Below, in pieces: positions 34,500 to 44,681 of a DNA stretch of 64,000 nucleotides. The stretch is taken from NCBI GenBank assembly GCA_028671895.1, contig CM053796.1, forward strand, positions 28,518,860-28,582,859, written 5' to 3'. Positions within the stretch are counted from its first letter, which is position 1. Each line of letters opens with the position of its first letter. The notes under the pieces are model-generated. The model did no database searches. It was not told the origin of the DNA and was given only the letters and a program-made list of their open reading frames with translations. The position numbers and the translations under genes are program-made. Source of the DNA: Oenanthe sinensis. Its lineage: Eukaryota; Streptophyta; Magnoliopsida; Apiales; Apiaceae.

Positions 34500-37400
34500 A
34501 CCTTTCAAATGACTGTAATTAGGTGGTAATAGTTACTTTTTACTGGTTACAGGCTGTAGACTCGTGTGTATTGTATGGAAGTTTAACAAAATACAAATTT
34601 TACATACAATTAACTTACTTATTTATTGCAATCTATTTTCTAAGGCAAAACTTACTTATAGAGCATTTCAAGAACCCTAGATTTTTATTCCCAATAATTT
34701 TCATTACTTTCACTTCAATGGTTGTTGTTTCTACCATCATAAGGGGACCCAAGGCATTTGCATTCACCTTTGGGGATTTTGAGTTCATGACAACAAACCA
34801 TGTTGCAGTCCTTGGAGACAAGAAGGGTGTAGATCCAGACTACTATCTAGTGATGGATTTCTTGGAATAAAGTGAGCTTAACTATGTGTTGAAAGCATCT
34901 TCTGTTATTCACATGGATGCTGTCTCCCAGGCTTGGAGCTCTACTAAGGTTTTTGATCCTACTCAGGATCAACCAGGTAAAATTATGTTTACCTTTGGTG
35001 ATACTACATTTGATGTTATTGCTGATGTTATCAATTCCGTGTTTAAATTACCTGTGAAACAACCTTTTGATGAAACTGTTGATGATTCTGTGAGTGTAGT
35101 GGTTTTGATAATATTACATTTATCACTTATCAAATTGACGACAGTCTCTTATTTGATAAAGTGATCCACATTGGTGATATGTTGCTCACTCAAATGGGAG
35201 CTAAATTAAACAATGTGCAAGAGGGGAGGAAGAAAGTCTACTATCATAGATTTCTTATGATTCTTCTCAATCACTTCATTGCCGACATGTCAACTAGGTT
35301 GGCAGATGATTGCTGTGTGCATGCCAACAAACAGTAAATGAGAATTTTCTCTGACATCAAGAGAATTGATGAGAAGAAGGGAACTAACCTGCCTGCCATG
35401 GTGTATCCACAGATAATGCAGGTAAAACTATCAACCTACAAACCTTCTATCTATAATTCTTCTTTCTTTGGAGGTGAAATGGTGCAGGAATAAATTATGG
35501 AAAGTCCCTCTGCACCTACCCAAGTAGCCAAATCCCCTTCCTCCAAAAAATCTCACAAATCCAAATCTAAAAAGAAACCAACCTCTGTTGTCTCTCAAAA
35601 GACACCAGTTGTAAAGATGAGAAGATTGATACAAACCAGGCGTATAGATGAGCAAAGTGATGAGGAGCTCAACCCCTTAGAGAAGCAGGTTGTTCATGCA
35701 CCTGATTCTAGCCTAAAAGCCAAGACTGTAGACTCTCTATAGGTTATAGTCTCTGAAAAACCTAGGGATGCATCTCAGGATTCTCAACTTGAGTCTCCTG
35801 AGAAATCTTTTGCTAAGAAGTACAAGAGGTTTATGAAGGCTTATTCTACACACACACAAGCCTATTATTGGTACTAATCATGTTTTGCAGGAAATAGTTG
35901 CTTCCAAGGCTCCTATAGAGCTAGACTCTGAAAGCAAGAGAACTCCTGAACCAGAGTCTAATGTTCAGTCAGAGTCTAGACTGCATTCAGACTCTGATTA
36001 TGACACATTTTGGGAAGGAATGCCAAATGAAGCAGCCTCAAGTCTTATAGACTCTGCTTATCTTTCTATAACCTTTGGTGAAATCAATTGAAGATCCAGA
36101 ATCATACAAGAACATCAACAAGTATTGGATCTTCTCTCAACATATGATGCCCTAAGGAAGAGAATGAAGATGGAGCTACATATGTCTGCACAGGATGTAA
36201 TCACCAATTTATACAGCTACCTCTTCAACTCTTTATTACAAAGTCAAGCAGCTAGGATCATAGAAGGCAGAACAATTGAAGTTCTCAAAACACTTGGTGT
36301 GCCAGACTCTGAAAAACCAAAAATGAAGAAATTCAAGAAGACAAAAGCCCTCAAAAGGAGACAATCAGAGTCTGTTGCTGAGTCAGAGACTGAGATTGAA
36401 CAACCAGTCTTTGATTATGAAGTAATTTGGGATAATGGAGTTACCTACATGACAACCATTCAATGGATTTATCACTTCCAACCTCTATCAAGATAGGTGA
36501 TTGACTATCTTGTCCATAATATAGGTATAATTACCAAAAAATACATTTATCCAACCTATCAGAGTAGATTGGATCAATTCAAGGGCATATACTTTCAAAA
36601 AGTGAGAAGGTAACTGCAGGAACTCTTCAATCTCACAGATGCTCAGGCAATCAATGCAATCCATACAAGGGCTTTTCATCACAATTTGGATGCATTTATT
36701 ATTGAAGAAAAATAAGAGGAATAATGTGTTGGAAGGAAGTTGGAAGAGGGCACTAGTGCACCAGTGGTGACTAGTGACAAAGGTGCCCAGTCTACCTTAC
36801 CTACACAAGAACTACATAGTCAGAGGTTGGGTGATAGTGGGGCATGGGAGAATGTTGATAGGCCCTCTTTGACAACTCAACCAATTATTGATAAGAACCC
36901 CAATGATATGGGAGGACAGACTCTGATGGATGCTCATGAAGAAATTTCACAATCTATTCTATCATATTTTATCCACTTTGAGGGGGAGTCTCATGCACTA
37001 ACAGTCAAAGATGGTGACACTCAGACTCTGGCTTCTAATGAAGTCATACTGAGACAGTCTAGAGTAGACCCTAAGACCGGAATACTAGAGCCAACAGACT
37101 CTGGAAAGAAAGAAGAAGCTAGTAAGGGTTCGGAGTCTGTTGTTGCTCACCCCTTGGTGGAAACCCCTAGCCTAAAGACAATTGAAGGGGTTCCCCTCCA
37201 TCAAGGTGGTTCAGGTATTGAAGCATCTATTACTTCTCTTACACCCTCTTCTATAGGATTTTTGAGTGCACCTTCCCAAATGAGTGAAAAAGATGAAAAT
37301 GAGAGGTTGACACTGGTTCAGGCAAAAGGAGAGGTATAAAAGGCTGTAGAGAGCCAGAGTGAGAATGAGAAAGTGGGTGCCCAACCCCACTATGAGAATG

Positions 37401-39520
37401 AGAGACTAGGATATCTAGAACCTAGCTTTACTTATTGGGATCAAGAATTTCCTCAAAGTTGGTCTAATGAGTTGAGGAAGGGGATGAATGAAAATTCATT
37501 TTTACTTATCTTGCAGATTAATAAGAAGGAGGAAACTCTAGCTGCTCGGAAATTATTCACACAGAGACCACAACTTCATTTAGTGGATTCTCTAGCTAGG
37601 AGAGCAGACAGAGTTTTGGAGGCTTTGGTGGTTACACCACATATTCAATCTGAGACTATAATATTGAAATCAGAAAAACCAATTCTTATCATGCCTATTC
37701 AGGCTAGGCTTACAGAGTCTGCAGAGTTTGATCATTCTAAGAAGGAGTCAGGGTCTATAGTCCCTTTTGTAGTTTCAGAATCTACTCCACCACCAGAGTC
37801 TACACCTCCTGTTATAAAGTTGGAGCACGTTAATGTTGTGCCTGACGATTCGACCTCTAAAGATAAATTTGGGGTGAATCCATCTTTCATTTATTTTGAT
37901 CAAGCTTTTTCTCTATCTTGGGACACAACAAAGGCCAGGGGCATTGATAATTTTGATACTTTTAAGTGCATTCTGGCTATTCATCAATCTGAAATACTTC
38001 AAGCCTTTCACAAGAAATCTTTTGATCAAGAACATGGTCATTATTCTGATGAGAAATAAGATGCTTCTCTCATTCAAGAAAGCAATGATATAGCAGATGA
38101 TAAGAAAATAGTCAGGGAAAATATTGTAAATCAATTGGCTGAAGTGGTCACAGATATTTCACATATCAATACCAAGCTAACCAATGTTGATACCACCACT
38201 TCACTTCTCTAAACCAAGTTTGAGTCTCTAAATTCTGTTCAACAAATTAAGAATGCTCTTGTGAAGGCATATTTAGGTGATTTCAAGGCAACACAAACTA
38301 CTCTTCAAAATGATGCCAATTCCCTTACTACCAAAGTTGATTATGTGATTGCTGCTCATGCCAACATCTCCTCGGTACTAGAATAAATTCTTTTGGCTGT
38401 CACAAGTGGTGATGATGTCAAAAAGGGGGAGAAGAAAGAAGTTGGGAGTTCAAGGAATAATAAGGATGATGCTTGCAAGGATGACAAGTCAATGGGTGTT
38501 AAAGGAGGAGAGATGGTGATGATGATGAAGCTGGTGATAGTTCTCATGGTCCTAGGGGTCCTGGTGGTGTACAACAAAAGAAGTATGAAGTGTTTATTAA
38601 AACACAATCTCAAACACACCAGTCAGTGACTGGACATGGGAAATCAGGGTCTAAGCCAGACTCTGAAAAGGAAAACAGAGTACAGACTCTGATGAACAAA
38701 AGAAGGAAGAAGTCAAAGAGCCAAACTATTGGAAGTGCAGTCAAACCAGTACACAATTGAGAGCTAGAAGAACAACAAGGCTTGGAGGTATTTCGGCATC
38801 TGACATTGCAAGACTACTACTCTAGTAGCTGATCCACAATCTCTTATAAATAGTCAATTTCAAAAGCTCACTCAAAAACACTTTAACAAAGTGGTGCTGC
38901 TCAAATTGTCTACAATTTTTTTAAAAGAAAGTTGCTAGGAGGACATGGTTGAACTGAAAAGGTGAAAACTGAGATGCAGATATATTTTCTGAATGGAGGA
39001 ACTGTAAGGTGGATAAGTCAACAAGATTTCATATTCTTCAAGAAGGCTGAGGAGTTGCAATATATCAGATTTCTTCTATCAATAGCAACTGAGGTGAATA
39101 AGAATATGAGAGAAGTGACAAATAAATAGTTCATAGAGATTGATAGAAAGCTGACTCTGCACAGACAGACAAATAAGCAGATGGGTAAATTTTCTCTGAA
39201 ATATGTGGATACTGAAGGGAAGGATCAAGACATGCCTCTAAAATTAAAAGAGATTAAATTTCAAGAAGGTGCGGGTCACTACTTTGGGTTTCAACCTATG
39301 GAAGGGAAGATTAATGTTTTGATGCTTAAAGACTTAAAAGAACAAGAATGCAGTGCAAATGATCTAAGAGCGGCTTACTGTTAAATCAAATATGAAAATG
39401 AAGAGATGATCAAATTGAAGAAGTTTGTTGGTCAATCTTTAGCTATTGTGGAGGAGAATATGTTAAAGTCATTTCTGAGAAATAACACAGCTTTTGAGAA
39501 GATAAATTGATAAGTAATTC
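34500..39520 (+). pseudogene. Element B extra coding region downstream of pol (additional ORF relics)
   Basis: About 5 kb of sense-strand open stretches lie between pol and the 3' LTR. First, 34720-35480 reads as a folded domain (TFGDFEFMTTNHVAVL; TFGDTTFDVIADVINSVFKL). Then come Ser/Lys- and Glu-rich low-complexity pieces (35497-36091), a helical piece (36125-36496), long Ser/Glu/Pro-rich pieces with related blocks (36740-38059), a coiled-coil-like stretch (38080-38390), and a C-terminal part (38950-39510). Similar decoration is known downstream of pol in some plant copia elements. I cannot name a domain, and no transmembrane or fusion-peptide segment is visible. Frame breaks occur every 200-700 bases. 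Confidence 0.65.
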
Positions 39521-39620
39521 TTTGTTCCTTATAAATTTTATACTGTTCTAGATTAATTGTTTTATTCTTTAGTTTTGACATCATCAAACCTTGATTTATG
39601 CTTACATTTTATAAAGCATA

Positions 39621-39632
39621 AATAAGGGAGAT
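39621..39632 (+). promoter_or_regulatory. Element B polypurine tract
   Basis: AATAAGGGAGAT lies directly against the 3' LTR start. Confidence 0.75.
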
Positions 39633-40385
39633 TGTTAGGAATATATTCATTTGATGATGTACAAAATACTAGAACATGGTCTAGCATACTTTATCTGTAA
39701 CGAGTCTTTCTAGTATCTGAACTTTTATATAATCAGAGTCTAGATGGTCAACATCCATTTATATGTGTCATTTGTACTCAGAAGATTTTCAGAAGAAAAT
39801 GAAACCAGAGTCTGGATGCAAATCAAAGTCTGAAAGTCAATCGGGGTCTATAGATTATCAGAATCTATAGTCTATCTAAGACTGAAGATCATCAGAGTCT
39901 GAAGTCTTTCATAGTCTATAAAGCTGAAACTATATTTGGAAGGTGATCAACAGAAAGAGAAAGCTTCGAAGATAAATATATTTATATTGCAGATATGCTA
40001 TGAGAAGGAAAAAGAATTTCAGAAGAAAACTGTCAACTAATAATTAGGAATTCTATTCCTATTGTAATTTGATTTTCTGTTATTAGTTGATAGGCATCTC
40101 TCTATATAAACATTCTATGTAACCTAATATTATTGTCGAAATTTTATGAGAGCATAGAGATAGAGAGAGTTACTATGAAAACACAGAGAAACTTCTAGGG
40201 TTTATGTACACCCTAGAAGAGTTTGTATTCAATATTATTTAATACAAACACTGATATTTTTATCCTCTGAGTTTTGATCTTTGTTAAAATAGTTCAAGTT
40301 TGATTCTTCTGAAATTGATTGAAACTAAGGCGAAAAGATCACACAAGTATTCAACCTCCCTTCTACTTGTGTAACTGGGAAAACA
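39633..40385 (+). repeat. Element B 3' LTR
   Basis: Continuous 753-bp LTR, starting TGTTAGGAATATATTC and ending GGGAAAACA, followed by the TGTTC duplication. It serves as the uninterrupted reference showing that D inserted into the 5' copy at the CAGAAAG/GAAAGC point. Confidence 0.93.
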
Positions 40386-41759
40386 TGTTCAGACTCCATC
40401 TCAACTGTTGAGTCAGGATTCATTGACATCAGTTCTTGTCTATAGCCAAATAACTTAGAATACTGCTCTGCAATATTTGTTCCATGATGATCTTCGTACA
40501 TTTCCTCTTGGCTCTTCTCAACACATGAGCTTTGAAATCAAGTTGCAGCTCTTGAAGGACCCTCATGTGGAAAGCTTCTATAAGTCGATCAAGTTGGATT
40601 TTTCCTGAATTCATTTAAATATCTTTGTGTTAGGAATCCGGAATGAATCAAGGGGAGGTCAAACTGTGATCTCACACAATTGTGTGCTGCATAGGAATTT
40701 TTAGATCTAGGGTTAGATGGTTATTTGGTATCATGTGCTAAACACGTGCCTTACAATTTTTTCTCACTTTTCATAAATATAAAGCTGAGATAATAAATAT
40801 ACAAGGCTTACCTGGATCCACTTGCTTGATTTGGAATGACTTGTCAAAATTCAAAGATGAAAAAATATACCACTTGCATGGCTCTTTGCACATTACTTCA
40901 CCCTCTTCTTGTCTGATAATGAGAAACTAATCATTTTTTCATCCTTGAAACTGTGTTTTGTTATTGCCTATTTAAATTCATGATGACCTTTAAAGGTCAT
41001 CCCCACTTCCCAGCTTGCTTCATCTGTCTCTTTATAAACTGGTCATTTAATCTTCCTCAATCCAAGAGCATTCTCTTCATACATATTTTCAAACAAATTG
41101 TCCAGGGAATCAAATTCTGATTCTTCACCTTTTTCATCATTTGCATCAGATTTATCCTCACTTGTTGCATCATCATTTAACAGTCCTGGATTGTGCCTTA
41201 CCCTCCCTAACCACTCAGCTCCTTCATCTACATTCTCATCAAATAAATTGTCATCTTCACTCATAGAGTAATCATTGTCAGACCATTCATAATCAACATC
41301 ATCTTCCAAGTCTAAAACATTACTATCTTGCACCTCATATTCAGTGGCGGAACTTGAACAAGATGTTAGCAGGGGCTAAAAAAATAAAACTTTCACAAAT
41401 AATTAATGATATATTATTAATTTTAAAATTTATATATTTCTTATGATCATTTTACATTTTTTCCTTTAGAAAACTATTTATAATTTTGAGTTTTTCGGTC
41501 TAAAGTAAAAAAAATGAATTTTAAAATTCAAATTTTGTATATGGTGAAATTAAATGAAGGAGAATGAAAGAGAATTTAAATTATAAATTTAATTAATTTA
41601 AATCAGATTATTTACATTTATTTAAGTGTTAAAATTAAAGAGTTAAACACAATAGTTATATTTTATTAAAATTATATTATCATAAAAAATCATATAATCT
41701 ACATATTTTTCAATATATATATATAATTGTGATGATGAGACCAAATATAAAAAATATCC

Positions 41760-41799
<40 letters not shown>

Positions 41800-42213
41800 A
41801 TATATCTTAGGTGTATTTTTAGGGTTTGGGGGGCCATGGCCCCTACCCTGCTCATATTCATTAGGACACACATTATCATAATCTTGGCTAGTTACCTCTT
41901 CATCCTCTTCCCCATTAGAATGGTGGATATAAATGTCAATCCTATAGTTATTCTCCTTTGCATAGCTCAACATCAAATTCACATCAGTCTGATTGTGGAT
42001 ATGGGTTAGTCCAACATTCGTTCTTACAGTAGGAATCCTAAAGTACAAGTTCTTAAACCCACTATAAGATAAGCCTTCAACTTTTTCCCTTATGTACTCC
42101 TAAGTTATTGAGTTAATATCCCATAAATCATACACACTTAGCTCACCACCAACATACTCTGTGTTTGGCAACCTTTTCAGTTTTCCACCATGATACAACC
42201 TTATACTAAGCAT
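40386..42213 (-). pseudogene. MULE transposase, N-terminal half
   Basis: A start near 42213 gives MLSIRLYHGGKLKRLPN and YVGGELSVYDLWD, the usual opening of plant MuDR-type transposases. A second block at 41860-42048 (YFRIPTVRTNVGLTHIHN) follows, then the 509-bp insertion, then an acidic region, EDDVDYEWSDNDYSMSEDD (41043-41330). A conserved block ending ASWEVGMTFKGHHEF (about 40975-41025) and a stretch with EEHHGTNIAEQYSKLFGYR (40440-40510) come next. The reading stops at 40386 beside element B and picks up again at 5921. Confidence 0.8.
41342..41850. mobile_element. hAT-like non-autonomous insertion in the MULE
   Basis: Eight-base duplications CTCATATT (41334-41341 and 41851-41858) flank 509 bp. 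The left end is CAGTGGCGGAAC, and the right end reads CAGGGTAGGGGCC in reverse. The MULE reading NEYE resumes across it. The interior is AT-rich with an (AT)n run of about 31 bp at 41764-41794 and has no ORF. The 8-bp duplication and CAGTG end fit hAT, although the two ends match only partly. Confidence 0.75.
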
Positions 42214-42290
42214 ATTATCCTCATTACATAACAAATGCAAGTTTACATAGATCAAATCTAATAGACCCAAAACAAATAATGAAATCAATT

Positions 42291-43088
42291 TTTTTAATCA
42301 AAACACATGCAAAGGAAAAAACTCAAAATATACAAACACAAAACACAACATGAATAATAGTACAAACCGCACTATGAAAACATGTAGCCATTGGCTTGTA
42401 ATCTCAAATGTGTTTTCGATTACTATATGAACAAAGACATACCATAAGGAGGAGAATCATTACTGTCTAGTGGACGAACTGTCACTAATGACCTTATATT
42501 CATCCTTAAAATGTTGATGTACCACTATCACTCGCCTTCTTCAGCTCAGCTGTAAACCCTAAACTTTCTCTTTTTGTCCAAACAAGCCACTGAGCTTTCT
42601 ATTTGCTATGTTATATATAACATTGGTAATACACATAACCCACTCATGTTTGATTTATGGAAGCCAACTATTAGACTCCAACAACCCTCATTCACTCTCT
42701 TAACGTCAATTGGAGCTCACTTTCCCGTGGCTCGGTTTATTTTGTCCGGACAATGGTCGAGCTATACAATGTGTAAACTATGATGGTTGAACCATATAAA
42801 AAAACAAATGTGGTTCCTGTGTATTTTCGTGTCAATTTTGATGGTCAAAGTATAAGTAACCCTTAAATAAATCTCTAATATCGTAACTAAAATATTTCTT
42901 TAAACAGAAAACACGATCAAACATTATTTTCTTGAAATACAAATACAACTAAAATATATGAAAAAATATATAAAAATATTTATACACTCAATATTAAATA
43001 AAATATAAATTATTTTCATAAAAATACAAATAAATTTAAATTATATAAATGAAATCAGAAAATAATAAAAAATTTGATCCATACTTTA
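42291..43088. other. Interval between the MULE and the first MITE, no gene seen
   Basis: A short plus-strand open frame at 42574-42783 has no recognisable features. The MULE's own leader and terminal repeat should lie here. No matching partner was found near 4.1 kb. Confidence 0.4.
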
Positions 43089-43090
43089 TA

Positions 43091-43325
43091 TTCCCTCTGT
43101 CCCATTTTAACTATTTTTGACTTTTTTACACGTAATTTAAGGTGTTAAAAAAATTACATCTAAACATAATTAATTTTTATAAAATTTATATTAAATAAAA
43201 GTTTATAATCTAAACTTTAATTTGATATAAAAATTAAAATTTTGTGTGAAATATAACTATTATTTTTTTACACTTTAATATGTGTGTCAAAAAGTCAAAC
43301 ATAACTTAAAATGGGACGAAAGGAG
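43091..43325. mobile_element. Stowaway-like MITE (Tc1/mariner group)
   Basis: Inverted ends TTCCCTCTGTCCCATTTTAA and, on the other strand, CTCCTTTCGTCCCATTTTAA. Both are followed by GTTTGACTTTTT-like sequence. TA duplications are at 43089-43090 and 43326-43327. Length is 235 bp, with an AT-rich interior and no ORF. Confidence 0.85.
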
Positions 43326-43328
43326 TAA

Positions 43329-43724
43329 GAGCAAATCCAACAGCATCCCTAAATGAGCTCATAAGCTCAAAAATAGGGAATATGACATAAAATACAGTTC
43401 TAAAAATATCCTAGTGATTCCCTAAATCACTAGAATATTCTAAATTTTACTAACCATGTCCTATTAATAGAAATCCTCTAGGATATCCTAGTGAATACAA
43501 AATTCATTTCCCCGCCTTTTCTCACATTTTTTCTCTTTCTTTTTTTCTCTTTCCTCCTTTTTAAAACAAATTAGATTCAAAATTATTATTATTATAATAA
43601 TAATAGGAAATAAATATAGAGAATATTGTTGGAGTTAACATGTAAAATAGATTATCTAAATCACTAGAATCCATTATTTTATAATATTAATAGATAATCA
43701 ATTAAGACACTGTTGAATTTGTTC
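43329..43724. mobile_element. Tourist-like MITE (PIF/Harbinger group)
   Basis: The ends are GAGCAAATCCAACAGCATC and, on the other strand, GAACAAATTCAACAGTGTC, with TAA on both sides (43326-43328 and 43725-43727). Length is 396 bp. It abuts the Stowaway-like MITE and shares its TA. Confidence 0.75.
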
Positions 43725-44681
43725 TAATAACTTTAATAATAGATTATACATTTGTCAGGCAAATTAAAACATTCTACAAGAAAATTTTAACAGAGGGCCT
43801 CCTAGGGTTTACATCTCTGTAGCTGCTTACCTCCTCCATCGACATAGCCCGAACCGGTGGAGAGCCCCAAATCCTTTAATTTGTTTTGTTTATTTCTGTT
43901 TCTTTTAATAATCTTTCTTTTTTGGAAAGAATTTTTATCAATTTAGTTTGTTTGGTTTATTTTTTAGATTTAAAATAACCAGAGTTTCGGGTTTTCTTTC
44001 ATCTTCGATTCAATTGGAGTTTATTGGATTCAGAAGTAACCGATATCTCTAATTGTGGTTTCTTATTTCATATTTAAGTTTTTTATTTGAAATTTCAATT
44101 TCTTTGCTCTCCTTGGTGAGATAGTGTTTGTTCTCTTCTTTATTGTAAGAGTTGTTTATGATTTTGGTGATGAAAGTTTGTATTGGATTGTATTTATGGT
44201 CAAGCCAAATGAGTTGCGGCGAAGAGATTATATATAAATACATCAGCTTTAACATATCGTTTGATTGCCTCCGCAGGAAGCCCGACGACTATTTTATGTT
44301 TGTTCGACTTGTTCATTTTTGTAGATATTGTATGATTTTTCATTATTGAATTAAATCTATATTTCTAAAAAAAACATACATTTTACATAACTTTTTCCCG
44401 ACATAAATAATAGATCACAAAAAAAAAAAAACACATTTTAGTTTTTACCATCCAAGTTTGACTAAATTTAAATATAAATAAAAATAAAATGCAAGAAAAA
44501 AATAAATAATAAAGTATAGGAAAGGAGCACGTGGTTGAAAAATACAAACCACAAAAAGAAACTACTACAGTGTGGAGAAGAGCTCTCCTTCTCACTCTCC
44601 AGATCTGTATATATACATTTCTCTCTCTGTATCTATCTATCTATACATCTCCTCGGGAACATCGACAATAGAGACAAGAAG
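43725..44681. other. Upstream region of the SAR1 gene
   Basis: AT-rich, with a GC-richer patch at 43797-43880 that I cannot identify. Close to the gene, a TGTATATATACA stretch (about 44605-44616) and CT-rich sequence (44618-44655) may be core promoter and 5' leader. No coding sequence is supported. Confidence 0.4.

Larger units (their letters stand above)
5922..40385 (+). mobile_element. Element B: Ty1/copia retrotransposon with long extra 3' coding region, host to elements C and D
   Basis: The LTRs begin TGTTAGGAATATATTC at 5922 and 39633 and end with GTAACTGGGAAAACA at 17898 and 40385. Five-base duplications TGTTC (5917-5921 and 40386-40390) flank it exactly. Order is 5' LTR (interrupted by D), PBS, gag, protease, integrase, RT (interrupted by C), RNase H, about 5.3 kb of further coding relics, polypurine tract, 3' LTR. 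Without the insertions the element is about 12.5 kb. LTRs differ at roughly 8-10% of sites by eye, and the coding frames carry many stops, so it is old and inactive. Confidence 0.92.
4175..42290 (-). mobile_element. Element A: MuDR-type MULE transposon relic, split by element B
   Basis: Two groups of minus-strand reading frames, 34 kb apart, are the two halves of one Mutator-like transposase. The C-terminal half is at 4175-5921 and the N-terminal half at 40386-42213. Element B (5922-40385) sits between them with the same five bases TGTTC on both sides, so the MULE is the older host. The N-terminal half carries a further 509-bp insertion. Terminal inverted repeats were not identified. The left end may have been disturbed by element E. 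Domain content is described under the two coding halves. Confidence 0.85.

Noticed and set aside
41764..41794. AT dinucleotide run as a possible functional site
   Set aside because: A simple microsatellite inside the hAT-like insertion.
42574..42783. Possible small gene upstream of the MULE
   Set aside because: 69 codons, no motif, no splice or promoter context. Probably chance.
42770..42870. Possible MULE terminal inverted repeat
   Set aside because: No matching inverted partner could be found near 4.1 kb, and no 9-bp duplication is visible.
44535..44681. N-terminal extension of SAR1 from an upstream in-frame ATG
   Set aside because: The conserved family N-terminus begins exactly at 44682, and the extension is a low-complexity 5' leader.
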